Assembly: GCA_037389465.1 (NCBI GenBank)
Contig: JAZARR010000070.1
Location: 2,260,501-2,324,500 of the forward strand
Direction of reading: 5' to 3'
DNA length: 64,000 bases
Source of the DNA: Baylisascaris procyonis
Taxonomy: Eukaryota > Nematoda > Chromadorea > Rhabditida > Ascarididae
The translations under genes and the position numbers were made by a program. The notes under the pieces are model-generated. The model saw only the letters and a list, made by a program, of their open reading frames with translations, searched no databases and had not been told where the DNA came from. Positions 38,154 to 51,120 of the stretch are shown piece after piece. Within the stretch, counting starts at the first letter, position 1. Each line of letters begins with the position of its first letter.

Positions 38154-38308
38154 TTATGGTTTGTTGATAACTTCCTTATCTGATAAGAAGCCACAGTCAT
38201 TGTCTTCGAAACACCTACATTGTCTTGAGATGCCTAAAACTGAACACAAGGTTGCTTCGTAGCTAGAATTCCAATTGTTCAAACATTTCTGCGCCAATTT
38301 ATCGCTTC
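38154..38308 (-). other. Orphan Cys-rich terminal-exon-like segment
   Basis: After an acceptor-like ctcttcacag the minus strand encodes about 51 residues with six Cys, including QCRCFEDNDCGFLSDKE, and ends in a TAA at 38154. It sits head to head with the transporter's first exon. The pattern resembles a secreted Cys-rich domain, family unknown. No upstream exon was found on the minus strand. Confidence 0.35.
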
Positions 38309-38395
38309 CTGTGAAGAGGCGTAGTGAGATTGAACATTCAGAAGTGAACTGATTCAGCAACGACGACGTGCTTCAAGAGTGAACTTCTGCGAAGG

Positions 38396-38687
38396 ATGCC
38401 GTACAATATCAACAGATTCTATTTCTTAGCGTTTCTGACATGGCAATTTTGCATCCTCTATGGAACTCAACAAATTTTCGGTATCTTCGCCAATTACACT
38501 CCCAAGTGGAGATGTAACGCGAATGAAACGTTTAATTCTGATTGTAGTGTTTTTGCCGCATGCAAAGGAGCCATTGAATTCGAAGAGGTTAGTTGTTTAA
38601 TGATATGGATGTGGAAAATGGAGCTCTTAGAGATGCGTTTTAACCGTTATGCATTTGGAAATTTATTTTTTCAATTCAGAGAAAATT

Positions 38688-38740
<53 letters not shown>

Positions 38741-41700
38741 ATCAACTTTGTGTCGAATATACGCTAGAGAAGGAGTTGGCAAAATAAAGCCTGAAAGTGG
38801 ATAAATAGCAAAAGCTAAAAACTTCTTGATTCTCTATACAACAACCTTTTCATTCGTTACAAGCAAATTAGTTCTGATAGTACTCGAATGAACAATCAAA
38901 CACTATTGGTAGAAACAATGCTTTGTACTGTTTATCAATAATTTTAGAGTGCGTTTCAATCTGCCTCTATGGATTTTGAATGGATTTGTGGCTCGCAGGC
39001 ATATGTGGCCGCTCTTTATAATCAACTCAACTTTTTTGGCGTTCTAGTGGGAACATTCTCTTTTGGAGCACTATCCGATGCTGTCGGTAGACGCCCTATG
39101 GCAATATTGGCACTGTGTGCGTCAGTACTGTCGACATTATTCTCGGGTAATTATATACTAATTTAAAAAAGAATAGCGATAGATAGATGCAAGGTCACTT
39201 AAGCGATTATGAAGTTTCAAGGATGAGCAGTACCTAGAAGTTGAGAAATGGTGAACGCAATCATGTCAGAAGTGGCAGGGAGTGGAAGGGGGTTGACGTA
39301 GGAGTGATAAGGTGAAGGGGAATGGAAGGAGGGGAGAGAAGTAAAGGGAAAAGGGGCGCAGAGAACGTCGCATTTGAATGCATGCAGTTATTTGTTATTT
39401 GTACACGTTATTACTTGCGTGCACAACGAGTCAGTCCTAATTGGGGATGCATATGTTCTATGTAGCGTTCCTGGTTGTAGCGCATCATGTTCTGCCATTA
39501 AAACGAGTTTCGTTCAGTGAAAACGTCATATGCGCATAGGTTTATATGCTCTAAGTGAGGTTACATTTCGAATAACATGAAAAAAAAAATGGCCGATGTC
39601 CATAACGGCCGTTCATCGCATTTTGTGAATAACGAGAACAACGTTGATGGATGAGTCATACCAGACAAAGTTCATTAACTTGCTTAACGTTATGATTACC
39701 TTGTATCTGAAAACAACTCTAGTTGAGGAATTTCTTTCAGATTCTCCTGTATCATTTGATGTTTGACAGTGGCGGAGGGGAGAGCGAGTGAAGCGAGATG
39801 ACTGTTGCTTCGTAACTCAACTGCTGTGAGATCTGCATACTATTTAAGTTATTAGGTGACGCGGATGAAGTTCACATATTCTAATATACAGGCACATAAG
39901 AAGATGGTATTATGATCGTGCGAAGAGCAGATTATCATGTCATAAAACAATTTCATTACACACTATTGAACGGACGCCAAGTGCTCACCGCATTAAAAGT
40001 ACAGCCATCATGATATCACAAGAACTATCGATAACCATGCATAAGGGCGCTGAAAATAAACGCGACGCAAATTTTCAGTCTGCACAATGGATAACTCATC
40101 ACTGCGTTTGCAGAGATGAGGTTTGTAAGGACCCGATTTCCATTTCTTCTGATTAAAATAAAGTTGATAGCGAAAATCGTGAATGAATTTCCTTTCATTG
40201 CAAGAAAGCTTTTAGGGTTGGCTCCAAATTGGCAACTGCTTCTATTGTCGCGATTTTTTGTTGGACTATGTTGTGGAGGTCATATCGTTGGTATATACAC
40301 CTACATAATGGAACTGCTACTACCTGAACAGCGCATGGTTCTGCGAGGATTCTTTAATTGGGTATATACTTTTTAGACTCTTTGAACTTGCTCTTTAGAA
40401 TGAAGAGGTTTACAGATTGTGCTGGTCAGAATATCGACAATATGCAATGAATATTAAATTTACCTTCAATATTTTCGCAAGAACGAGGTGATAGAAAAGC
40501 ATGTGCTGCTAATCCACGGAAGGCGACTGTTGGGAAAGCGAAATGCCAGGGAAGTAAATATAGGAGCATTCTGATACTGCCTTCAGCCGTGCTTTCACGT
40601 TCTGAAAAATTTGCTCGATTTCTCCTTCACTTAATGAAAGCGATGAAGCCGCACTATAAGCATCCAAATAGAGCCTCGAGCCTCGTTTTTTAATACCTTG
40701 CTTTCGCACCGTCAAATTCTATTTCTTAAACAGTTTAACGAGAATTGGAGAAGTGAAAAGTTCTGTGGGGAATTTTTCTGCAATTTGTGAACTGCAGAGA
40801 ATTTTCAAGTTCTCAGTTGAAATAGAAAAAATAAAAAGGGCAAATCGAATTTTTCGTGTAAGGAGAAAAACGTTGGGTTTATATCTTCGTTCTACATCAG
40901 ACTTCACAATTCTAATAGGCAATTCTCAATGTCATATTCTCTCTATAGGATTTTTCAATGCCCATCGACGAAAGGAATTTCTCGAAACACTCTCCCCTAA
41001 GCATTCAAGCTTATTTGCTCATTAGCTAACTGAAAGCAAACTATTCTTCGAAATGTGAATCAGCTGTGCGTACAGTTGTTAAACAATTTGTTTATTACTT
41101 GCAGGGTAATGCACGTATTATATTCACCGTTGTATGTTATATTTTCCCTCATTGGCGATCGGCTAGTATCGCCTACTCATTTCTCGTTGTTCCAGCTCTT
41201 CTCATTGTTCTATTCGTTCTTCCCGAAAGCCCTATGTGGCTACATAGTAAGGTATATAAAGCAATTCTCATAGCTCATAGGCTTCACAACATGAAGAAAG
41301 TCAAGACTTTCATAGTTGAAATGAGAGTGGAAATGAAGCTGAGATAAGCAAACCATGTTAATGATGTACCTTCCTCATTCACAATCCTATGAACAGTTTT
41401 TGCAACAATTGCTGCATCAGTGTCAGCTTGTTTGTATCAATAGAGCGAAAAAACAATTTTTGTGAAGAGGAGGGATTGCAAGGAATGTGGAGGAATGAGA
41501 AGGGGAGGTCATGACAAGCTGGCTTCTCACTTGGCTCTTCTTTCTATTCATTTCAATGAGGTTTGGTTTTCTTATGCACTTATCGAAAGTTGACTCTGAA
41601 AGGCATTGTGATTCAAACAAAGCTGTAGTTCATCAGATAAGTTTTTGCACTTGATGCCAGATGCTTAGCGATATTCACACTTCAATAAAACACTATTGAA

Positions 41701-44700
41701 TAATTCCAAACGGATAATATGAATAATGCGGCAACATAATGGATAATACTGTCGAGTGGACAATGCGGAAAAAGATCATGGAAAAGGATAGCGTCTGAGC
41801 GGTTAAGCGCTTATTGTTAGCTGCTATAAGCGTGTTGTATTCTCCTCTCCTCTTAAATATGAAATCATAAAAGCAATAATCAAGAAATCAACCATTCAAG
41901 AAACGATGCATTAATTCCGATCGAATCGGCAAAGAGGGTGCATCCAAATCAACTAGGAATACACTAGCAGTCGAATATTTCTAGATATATGAGAATAACG
42001 TTGCTCTAAACATTAAATGGCCTCCTAACAACCATTCAATTAGCATGCATTTTCACCTTTGTATGGTGCAGAATGTCAACAATAGTCAGGTGCCTAATAA
42101 ATTAAACTGACAAGAGAACAGCGACCATTCGATCTTATAGGGACGATTGGATGCTATGAGAGCAAGTGAGGAAAAAATGGCACGAATAGCTGGGGTGAAA
42201 TACGTGGAAAAAGAAAGGAAACCTCAACAACGCAACCAAAAGTTTATGGATATAATCAGAAATCCCCGTTATTCTAAAAGGTAACCAATCTTTTCGTTTC
42301 GTAACTATTCACACTCTATAGTCTCCTAGATCAAGTGAATAGCGAGCACGATTCTCTTGCTCGTAGAAATTTTGATGGATGTTGACATTGCAATCAGAAA
42401 TATAGATTACGAGCAGTTCGGTGATCTATCAGTTAAGTTATTGCGATCGCTTCGTAGCCGACTTATCGAACAATCCTCGTTAACGCAATTATTAAAAATT
42501 TTTTTATAGGTTGCTGGTATTATGGATTATGTGGTTTACGGCATCGTTGTGCAGTTATGCGACTGATCTAAATTCGTCACGAATTAGTGGAAATCTCTTC
42601 TTGAATCAAATGCTATTTGGCGTGATGCTGGCAATATCGAAGGTGTGCGTATAATTGTATCGGTTTTTAAATGTCATTTCATATTTCAGTTATCTTTATC
42701 GCAGCGATTATAAGCGGAATAAATATTAATGAATTTAAACATCATTTAATTTATGCGTTGAAATGTTTTATTGTTTGACGATTTGAATATGAGAAAAAGT
42801 AGTGTTTGGCCTTTATTGGTATAGGAAATGAGTTGTGACGCGAAATTTCGTGAATATATTGAGCAAGAATCGAGAACAATTTTAAAACCGAAAAATTTGA
42901 CAGATAAACTAGCGCACGTAAAACGCTTTTGGATTCCGCTCACTTGAACAACCAGTTTCGCACAATCAGCAAACAGTAAGCTATACAAAATATCGACTTC
43001 ATATTATAAGCGATCCGGCCACTTTTGCCAATTCTTCCCAAAAGAATTTTCCTGTGGCCCAACACTAGTACATATGCGAAAATTTTCCATCATTAAATGT
43101 CGGTAACTTTTTTCGAAGATGTTAGATCGATGTGAAACTCTTGAAAGAGGTGGATGTTGTGCCAGCAAATTTCATGACTTTGATTACAGCAGTTTTCAAG
43201 TTGAAACTGTCATGAAACCTAGAGGTATATAGACATATACGTACAAAAACCTCCTCGCCACAAGGCATTTTGAGGAGAAAAATCTATAGGGTGTATAGAG
43301 AGAGCGTTATAGTCTCAGAAGAAAGGAGGAATATGAGTAGAAAGAAAACTGCTCCGTGGAAATAATGACTAAGATTAATATGTCAGATGACATATGAATG
43401 TAGTGAATAAAAAGAATCAGCCTTGTAAATGGGAATTTTTTGGGCAAGATGAGACTTCTATTTTTGTAACATATGCATGTGAAAGATAACAGAGGGTTAC
43501 GTCAGCCAAGCGGTACTTGAAGAAGATGTGGAAAATTTTGCAGCGCATTTTTTTTTTTCAATTTTACATCAGGTAATAGTATATTTATCGTTCAATGGTG
43601 CTCTACATCAGAGAACGCTGTATTTTCAATATCACATACGTGCTAAAATTTGTTCTAGATGTTACTGGTAACGTTGGACACGTTGAGGCCGTCGTTCAAT
43701 CGGCGACGCCTCCACCAATATGCACAATTGTCGGTTTGCATGTGTTTCTTTATGCTCACAATTCTCCTTCTATTCGGCTACAAGGTACTACTCTGTTCCA
43801 AAAGGTTTAGTAGCTTAGGCGCTTCACTTATAGCAGAAGCAATCACCCGTTCGGCTTATTGAAAACGTTTACTTTTAGGGACATTAATTTTCGAACTGAA
43901 ACCACTTTCCCTTTCATTTTATTTCCAGATGGCCAATACTTTGATTTGCTAAAACTGCAACTTCCAAAAGGTTGTCAACAAACAATTAGCCATATATGAG
44001 CTAGTCAGTTCGAAAATGCCTATGCAAATTCCGTCTTACTCGTATGATTTTTGAACAATTGTAAAACTCATAGGGAGTTGGAATACTTGTGATCAATCTC
44101 GCTGGTACGGTATTCAACGAGTACACATGGGATGCATGCTATTTATGTGCAGTGGAAGCGATGCCAACAGGAATGCGTGCCTCATCGCTTGGATCGTGTT
44201 CGCTTATTGCGAGAGTTGGAGCACTGCTATCACCGACGGTCGGTTTATCAAGAAAACTGTGCTTATTTCAGCGTTCATTATCGCGCTTAACTGATTACCA
44301 TCTTAATTTGTTTCCGCAAAGAGTTTTGATTTCCTCAAATTCTTCACTGCAATCATGAAAAAGAGATAGCCATGAAATAATTTCGCAGTTGCCAGCAGAA
44401 AAGACATCTGACCTATGTTTGTGTAATGCAGTTTCATCACTTGCATGGGTTTTATTGCCTCATTTCACCTTTTTCTTTCTTCGGTTTCCGTCAGTACCTC
44501 ATCTGAGACTTTCACAGAAATACTTACTTTTTAACCAACGTTGCAAATGGCTATTCACTCGTGACCTTTCCTTCGTGGTTTCTCGAAGAAGGCTCCGAGC
44601 ATGTTCACAAAAGGCTGTCTGAGAATGTTTGTGCTAAAAACTACCAACACATTTGAATCCATCCAATCGATTTTCTGGCTCAATTGATACTGGCGAAAAT

Positions 44701-45072
44701 TACATAAAAGTCACTCATAAAATTATCTCCCCAAATATTCTTAAGTAGTAATAAAGCATGCAGCAAACATACGGCAATAGTTTGCTTTCTTTTCGATCGT
44801 TGCTGAGTTCTATTTCCGGAAAGACTTTTACGATCTAAAATGCTTCATTGCAGCTATACTTTCTGGGCACAATCTGGCCACCGTCTCCTTATCTTGGTGT
44901 ATTTATTCTCGGATCACTGAACCTCGTCAACTCGTGTGCGTTTCTCGTCGACACAAAAGGAGTCAATATGGACAATGTAGAGATGGAAGTCGATGGAGCC
45001 GGTGAAGAACTGTGTGCGGTCGACGGATTCACTAAGCAACTTAATGAAGAGAAAACTGAAGACAGTCACTGA
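38396..45072 (+). CDS. SLC22-like organic ion MFS transporter
   Basis: Plasma-membrane solute carrier of the major facilitator superfamily, organic cation/anion transporter group. Exons: 38396-38587, 38948-39146, 40216-40361, 41105-41251, 42141-42280, 42510-42642, 43659-43784, 44074-44238, 44854-45072; phases agree, 488 residues. TM1 is followed by a large extracellular loop with WRC, an Asn-Glu-Thr glycosylation site and several Cys, typical of SLC22. The MFS loop 2-3 signature is GALSDAVGRRP (104-114). LAPNWQLLLLSRFFVG forms TM4, LPESPMWL (218-225) closes TM6, and NEYTWDACYLCAVEAMPTGM with RASSLGSCSLIAR precedes TM11, like the ELYPTxxR region. The C-tail is acidic. The ATG at 38396 is the first after the acceptor-like tgattcag at 38357; an extra upstream exon is not excluded. 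Joining 43784 to 44074 makes the TM8-TM9 loop short. Substrate unknown. Confidence 0.87.
38694..38738. repeat. TA microsatellite in transporter intron 1
   Basis: About 45 bases of alternating TA, interrupted once by a G near its left end. It lies wholly in the first intron. Confidence 0.95.
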
Positions 45073-48000
45073 GATGGAGGGTGCACGATTACGTAAGAAA
45101 CTGATGCAACGATTCTCGAAGTTGAAACCGTTAACGATGTTTCCCTATGTTTCCAACGTCAAAGTTGAAACCACCAACGATGCATTCGGTGCTTGGTTTT
45201 ATTTTCAAGTTAAAGAGCTTGGCGTGCCTACATGGGGCTTTTCACCAGTTTATTGGTGCTGAGAAACTGTATTCTAACTTTCCTAAGTTTCAGAAAGTTT
45301 TGAATATTTTATAGCTAACCATATTTAAATGGGAAAAACGGTAAAAATTTTAAGCTTCTGTACTGCACATTTGCCAGATTTCTATCTTTTTCAGTGCTCC
45401 CTTAGCAAATAATTTGCTCTAAAGCTGGGATTAGCGTCTGATTACTTTAAGTTTGGCTGAACGAGCTTGGAAATCAATATGAACAGGTTCGGTAACCTAA
45501 GTGCAAATCAAGTGGATCATCTGTACGGTCAGATGCGATAAACTGATTTCAATTGTCCATTGAGATTAGGAAGCTCAAAAAATTCATATTTTAGCGTAGA
45601 ATAAAAATTAAGGTTTTCATTGAACTTATTCGGGACATAATATTGATCGCGGAGCAATGCATGCTGCAGCATCTCTGAGTGTTCTTTATCTTTCCCCTTG
45701 TTCACATTTTCAGCCGACCGCACACTGCGGCAAACCAGATGAGAGTTCAGTATTCCGTTTCAAAAAAGCAGCTCTATACTCCCTGATTCAGCTCTTCCAT
45801 AAATTATGACCGTTTGATGCAAGATTAGAGATCAAAGTGAAAATCTACTTCTAGGCGACATTGAACCGAATTTGCTATCAAAGAACCTTGTGCCAAGTTT
45901 TTAGTTGCAACAAATCTGCAATTAAAATCCCTAGCGGAATCACATTCGTTACAACTCTTCAGAGCTGATTATGATTTTTGTGAAGCAAACGGTCAAAATA
46001 AAACGAAAGGGGAACGGCGACAATAAAATGCTTATTTTGCTTCGCCCTGTAAAAGTGCGAACTATGAGTTTAATTCACCTCTTTCTGAGCACATAATGGG
46101 CATCGCATCTACCTGAAAAAATCTGCGCAGGACTGGTTTCAGGGTAGAAGTTAATATTATTATGAGCTCTCTTTTGGCATAGCTAGGATTCTTTTTCGCA
46201 TTGTGAAGGTAGAGAGCTTTTATGAATATAATCACGCACAAAATAATGATTCAGGCGATTGAGCCCCTTCGCAGTATGGAAAATTATATATTTCAGCAAA
46301 CGTCGACCATTTCACACGAGGAGCTCCCATTCACCGTTTGCGTCACTCACATCACAACTTACACTGCGTGATGCAATAAGATACTAGCATCTCAGTCAAT
46401 TTTCTGAGGAGGACACCCAAATGAAATTAGATGAAAATCCGAATTTAAAGAGGCGGCTGGTGGAGAATAAATTTTTATTTAGAGGGAGCATATTTGAGGA
46501 AGAGCCCAATTAAGTGGGCAATAATCACTCATTCAATGTACCTTCAGCTCTAAGTGCTCTGAGAAAGGTTGATGGAGCCGTGCAAACGACACTCTCGTTC
46601 TAGATAGTTTCTTTGTGCTATTTTTCTTGCTGTTGAAAGTCATTTTTGAGCAGTATGTTGCAATCAGCCAACACAATTTTGCATCAAGAAACGTGCTGAA
46701 ATTAGCAGTCAAATTCTCAAAATAAAACATTTATTATCAGTAATGAACCTCATAAAAAAAAAACCAACCAAAATTAGCAACAAATGAGTAGTCGTATTGC
46801 AACTCAACTTTTTATCAAAATTTCTTTCATCATTTCAATTTTCTTTTATAGTAATAAGTTTATAAACACTGGAATATTTTTTCCAAATTTGCAATGCTTT
46901 ACACAATGATAAGTGACACGATTTTGTTAAATGCAGTCAACTCACATTGTTTCTTCGTCTGCTTACTGCAAAGGATAACGCAAAAGGGAACACTTTGAGG
47001 TGCGGAATGATTACGAGAATTTTGATCTCTTCGAGAGTATGAGCAATTATGTTGTCTCATTGTTTCATTTGTTTCCTAAGCTCCAGTTTCCCATTCAGGT
47101 TTCGTGGTATGATAGAATATCTATGGGCCACAGTCATGTTAAGCGGTGTTCATACAGATATTAAGATCATTACTTTTACCGGTTCTACTACCGCACACCT
47201 CAGCTTTCTCTTTCGAAACCTGCAGTTTAAGGCTTCATCATCACGAATGTATGATGTAAGCATATTTTATTCCCAGCTCTTTTGTTGTAAGAACTTCATA
47301 TTAATATGAGGAATTTTCTATAAACGTTTTGAATTGTCGAGAAATTAGTGCAAAATTTCAGCGATTACAACGTTGGTTAGAGCCAGATTGCTCAAAATGA
47401 GCACAGATAATTCCCTTTCATATGTTCCTAAATACGGTGCCGAAAAAAAAACCCCGATGTCGTCTTGACATTGCTCGTTGAATGAAACCGGTTGCAAGCA
47501 CATCGCCGATACATTCATTTCGCGTTTAACTCACGATTGTATCGTTCTTTTTCGAGGATAAATCTTCCAGCGGTGATGCATACTCGATGCGCTCGGTAAC
47601 GATGTGTTCACTACTGTTTACAAAGGAATATGCACCATTTATCTTGGAATGCCTTTTTTGCAGACGAACACTGGGAGCGCCATACAATTGAACTAAAGCT
47701 TTAAACAAAGTAAATATTTTAAAGAATATTAGCGGACTAATGAAATGAGCATTGCTAGAATAGATTGATCAATAGATATGAGTAGGCTGATGTAATGGCG
47801 CCTTACTAATCTTGAATATTTAAATCAAATTAGCAATAAGTAATTTCAATCATCTGTTCGCATCGGTTTCCTCTCACATCATTCACCTTGCAATGGCTAT
47901 GGTTTTGAATAAAATCACATAGTAATAGCGGTTTCACTTCCACAGGTTATGTGAAGCCTTCATTCAACTGTTCCACAAAGTCTTTCGACTTAAAACGATT

Positions 48001-51000
48001 AATTCTGATTGCTATGATCATTGCAAGAATCATATGTTAAGGGAGCTCTATAATGACTGAAATTTGTTGGCATTTGAAGACTTTGGTGCTTGAGTGAGTG
48101 AGAATGAGGGAATTAAACGAAGCATGAAGACATGATTTGCATGACTTCATATTTGCAGAAATCCGATAAAATCTACGATCAGTTCCACTGACTCGTTTCA
48201 ATATTATTGTTATGTAGATGTAGATATTCATAAAAATATCCTAGCTGGTCATATATTTTCGCATAAAATGTTGTTACTCCTCGGCTATGGGATCTGTACC
48301 CAACCTCCGTGTTCAGCAAGAGTTCCGCACAATTGTAGAAGCTTTTCATAACTCAACTCGAGCAGCTATAGCAAAACGGTCCGCTTCTCAAGGCTAATGC
48401 AGCGAAGATTTCACGAGGTTCCTATGTCATCATTGCAAAGGATTCTTTCACGTGTTCCGTTTTCTTGAGAACAATGAGTGGAGGCAAGGGCAGCGTGCTA
48501 CAATTCAGTTTTTGCAATGTGCTGCTGAGCAGCGACGTATAAGTCGGCTATTTATTTTCCTGTTTAAGAGGAGCGTTCCAGGTCTATACATCCTCAGCCA
48601 TTTACGCCCAACATTGCATGCCGAGTGTGATGAAAAAGGGACCTGCTACATTGCGCCCAAGAAACCAGCTTCTTGTTGCTTAGTGGTTACATATATCGTC
48701 GTCACCCGTTTTCTCCGCGCTATTGGTTTCTACAAGTGACGCAACACTATGCAGACTACCCTGTATTTGATGATCACCATCCAATTGTTTGTCAGATCGT
48801 TAGAAGCCGACGTCTTTGATCAGGTTCATATTTCCCAGCTAAGCATTGTTACAAATGACAGCGAGCTGTCAATGTTGTATCGGTATTGCTTTAAATAAGA
48901 GCACATTAGTCGCGCTCATTCGAATACATCTAAATGCACTCAGCGTGAGTTAGTTTAGTTTCTTAAAATTCCTACCACAAACACCTTAACCCAAGCACAT
49001 TATTGAATGCTTCCTTCGCAGGTTCCACGAAAAGAAAAACACTATTCCAACATAGCGATCAATTCTATCGTTTGAGCCGATCGATAATCCAGTGTAATTT
49101 TGGATTTATGCTAAAGACACCATAAATAAACGAGAGTACTTATGCCTATATCTGGCTTCAAAATGTTTATAAGCAAATATAAATGCGCATCAGTTGAGTT
49201 CATTGAAAGAACTTTTGAAGCGTAACAAGTTGTTCCAGAAACCACAACTCCAGCGGACAGTTTTTCTGATTGACTGGAGAAGATATGAACTGTGAAAATT
49301 CAATGTTACCTTCACTTTAAGCACAGCACTTTGGCGCGTTCTTTCACGTGCATTTTGGAACTCTTATAAATACAAAGCGACCGGTACATTTACTTGCAAA
49401 ATTGTATTTTAAATGAACTAATTTTTGGGTAAGTGACAATAAAAAAACTCCGCACTACATAAGCTTGACAGAACGTGCGCTCGAGGAGCCTGAAACGCCT
49501 ATAAAGCGTCATTAGGTGATTACTATAATTCCTTTCCTTTTGAAGTTACATAGCAACTACATTACATAATCGATGTATTTATGCTTATATCACAACGAAC
49601 ATCTGTGAGAGAGTCGTCGGATATTCATTAAAATCAATTAGGCAACAAAAAACCGATAATATACAAATGAAGCAATGGAAATGTCCCTTTCCTCAGTTTG
49701 CCAACGTTTTATTATCATACAGTAAATTGTTAGAAAAAAATCAACGAAGGTGCTGCAAAATAATTCGTTCGCGGCATTCTAAGCAATAGCAGCGTTGCAA
49801 TTGTTGTAGTACTATGATACTATCAAACGCTTAGAGTGATGATTGGCGCACATTTCCAACATCACCCAACTAGCTGTATATATGACACAACAAAAAAATG
49901 AAAGAATAAATGACCTCCAAGTAAGTGGGTTTTGCTCTCAAATGAGTTTGCGCATTGGCTCATTCTAAGACTCTTTTTCGTTCTGCGATTCATTTACCCA
50001 ATTTTTGTAAGGAAAAAAAAAAATTATTGCACAGAGATGTTGGTAAAGCCGGTCGAGTGTTGCAGACAAAAAATATGATGAGTAAAAACCGTACCGTCTA
50101 TTATGCACATATTTCTGAGCAAATTTATATGCAAATAATATAACAAGAGTACTACCGATTTGCATTCACTTTTGAGTTTGTTGAAAATTAATTATAGTAT
50201 GCAAACAGTATGCCTTTTTCTTTAAGTTTTCTGCAAGATGAATGCAATGGATAACAAAATTACTAAGGTAGAATGCCGCAAGTTTATCGCCACACGGTTG
50301 AACTTTCGAATTGTCTCAGCTTCTCTTGCTTAACCCAATCCCCCCACCGTCACAAAAGGCACCTGTTTTTTTGCTAAAGAATGTGTGGCTGGTAGAAATA
50401 CACTATAATGCTCAGGGATGGAAAGAATGTCTAACTTAAATCACAATTTGTATGTGCTTTCTTCGTAGTCTATCCAGCAACGCTTTTAGCGATGCAAACG
50501 AGTTTGAAAAAAACAGAAAATACAAATAAATTGGTCCGTCTAATGAGATAAATCAAATTATGTTAGTCGATAAAACGTTGCGATGTTGCACGCAATCGAA
50601 CTTTCATAACTCTTTCTTCTTGATCCTAGGAGCGAAGTGTCAAAGTGTAGATCATCTGCTATACAACAATGATAAATGAATGAAAGAGACTTTGCGAGGT
50701 CGGAACATGCCTCCATCGTAAGCACGAGGTTACAATGCATACAGGTGACAGCTGATGCCCCGTGCAATATCCTTATTCCCCCCACCCCTCTGGTTCATGT
50801 TCATTTGCATAAGCACGATGAGCCGCTGCTTTCACAGTTACATCTCTGAACGCTCATCGCATCGGCAGCGAAGAGCATTTCTATAGATCGCTCCAAGCAC
50901 CCTCTGTTATCTGGCTATTTGGCACAATTTTCTACACATTATTGTTTGAGCTTCGAGAATAGTACAAAGCAGACAGCATTAAAGCGAAGTGTTCAGTTAT

Positions 51001-51120
51001 ATAATCGACCCCTTCGGTTATGGACCATTTATTGTATTTGAACAGATTTCATTTTGAAGGCAGTGAAACAAAGGCAGAGTATTGCAGGTCGCTATCGAAA
51101 GCAAGACGGTATTTCTTCAG
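45073..51120. other. Intergenic region, one orphan exon-like segment
   Basis: About 6 kb between the transporter and the Cys-rich secreted gene. An open frame overlapping the transporter's end runs 44993-45262 in another frame and is probably 3' UTR. A minus-strand exon-like piece at 47535-47708 is listed separately. Frames at 48293-48739, 49955-50165 and 50558-50785 show no motif. The signal-peptide exon of the next gene should lie near the right end but was not found. Confidence 0.5.
47535..47708 (-). other. Orphan exon-like segment, receptor-tail composition
   Basis: The minus strand reads RLQKRHSKINGAYSFVNSSE and then HIVTERIEYASPLEDLSSKKNDTI, ending exactly at a GTGAGT donor (47534). 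The Ser-, Lys- and Glu-rich polar composition resembles a cytoplasmic tail of a nematode GPCR, but no transmembrane exon could be attached. A possible 40-base partner exon follows at 47219-47180. This is inference. Confidence 0.3.

Larger units (their letters stand above)
35679..38395. other. Intergenic region with two minus-strand exon-like segments
   Basis: No complete gene. It contains two unassigned exon-like pieces on the minus strand (35893-35988 and 38154-38308, listed separately). Between 36000 and 37800 I see only AT-rich sequence with short repeats of ttcattga near 36139-36185. The acceptor-like tgattcag at 38350-38357 may be the spliced-leader site for the transporter. Confidence 0.5.

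Noticed and set aside
48293..48739. Plus-strand segments reading VQQEFRTIVEAFHN and a following 95-codon frame.
   Set aside because: A stop separates them, no splice sites join them, and no family was recognised.
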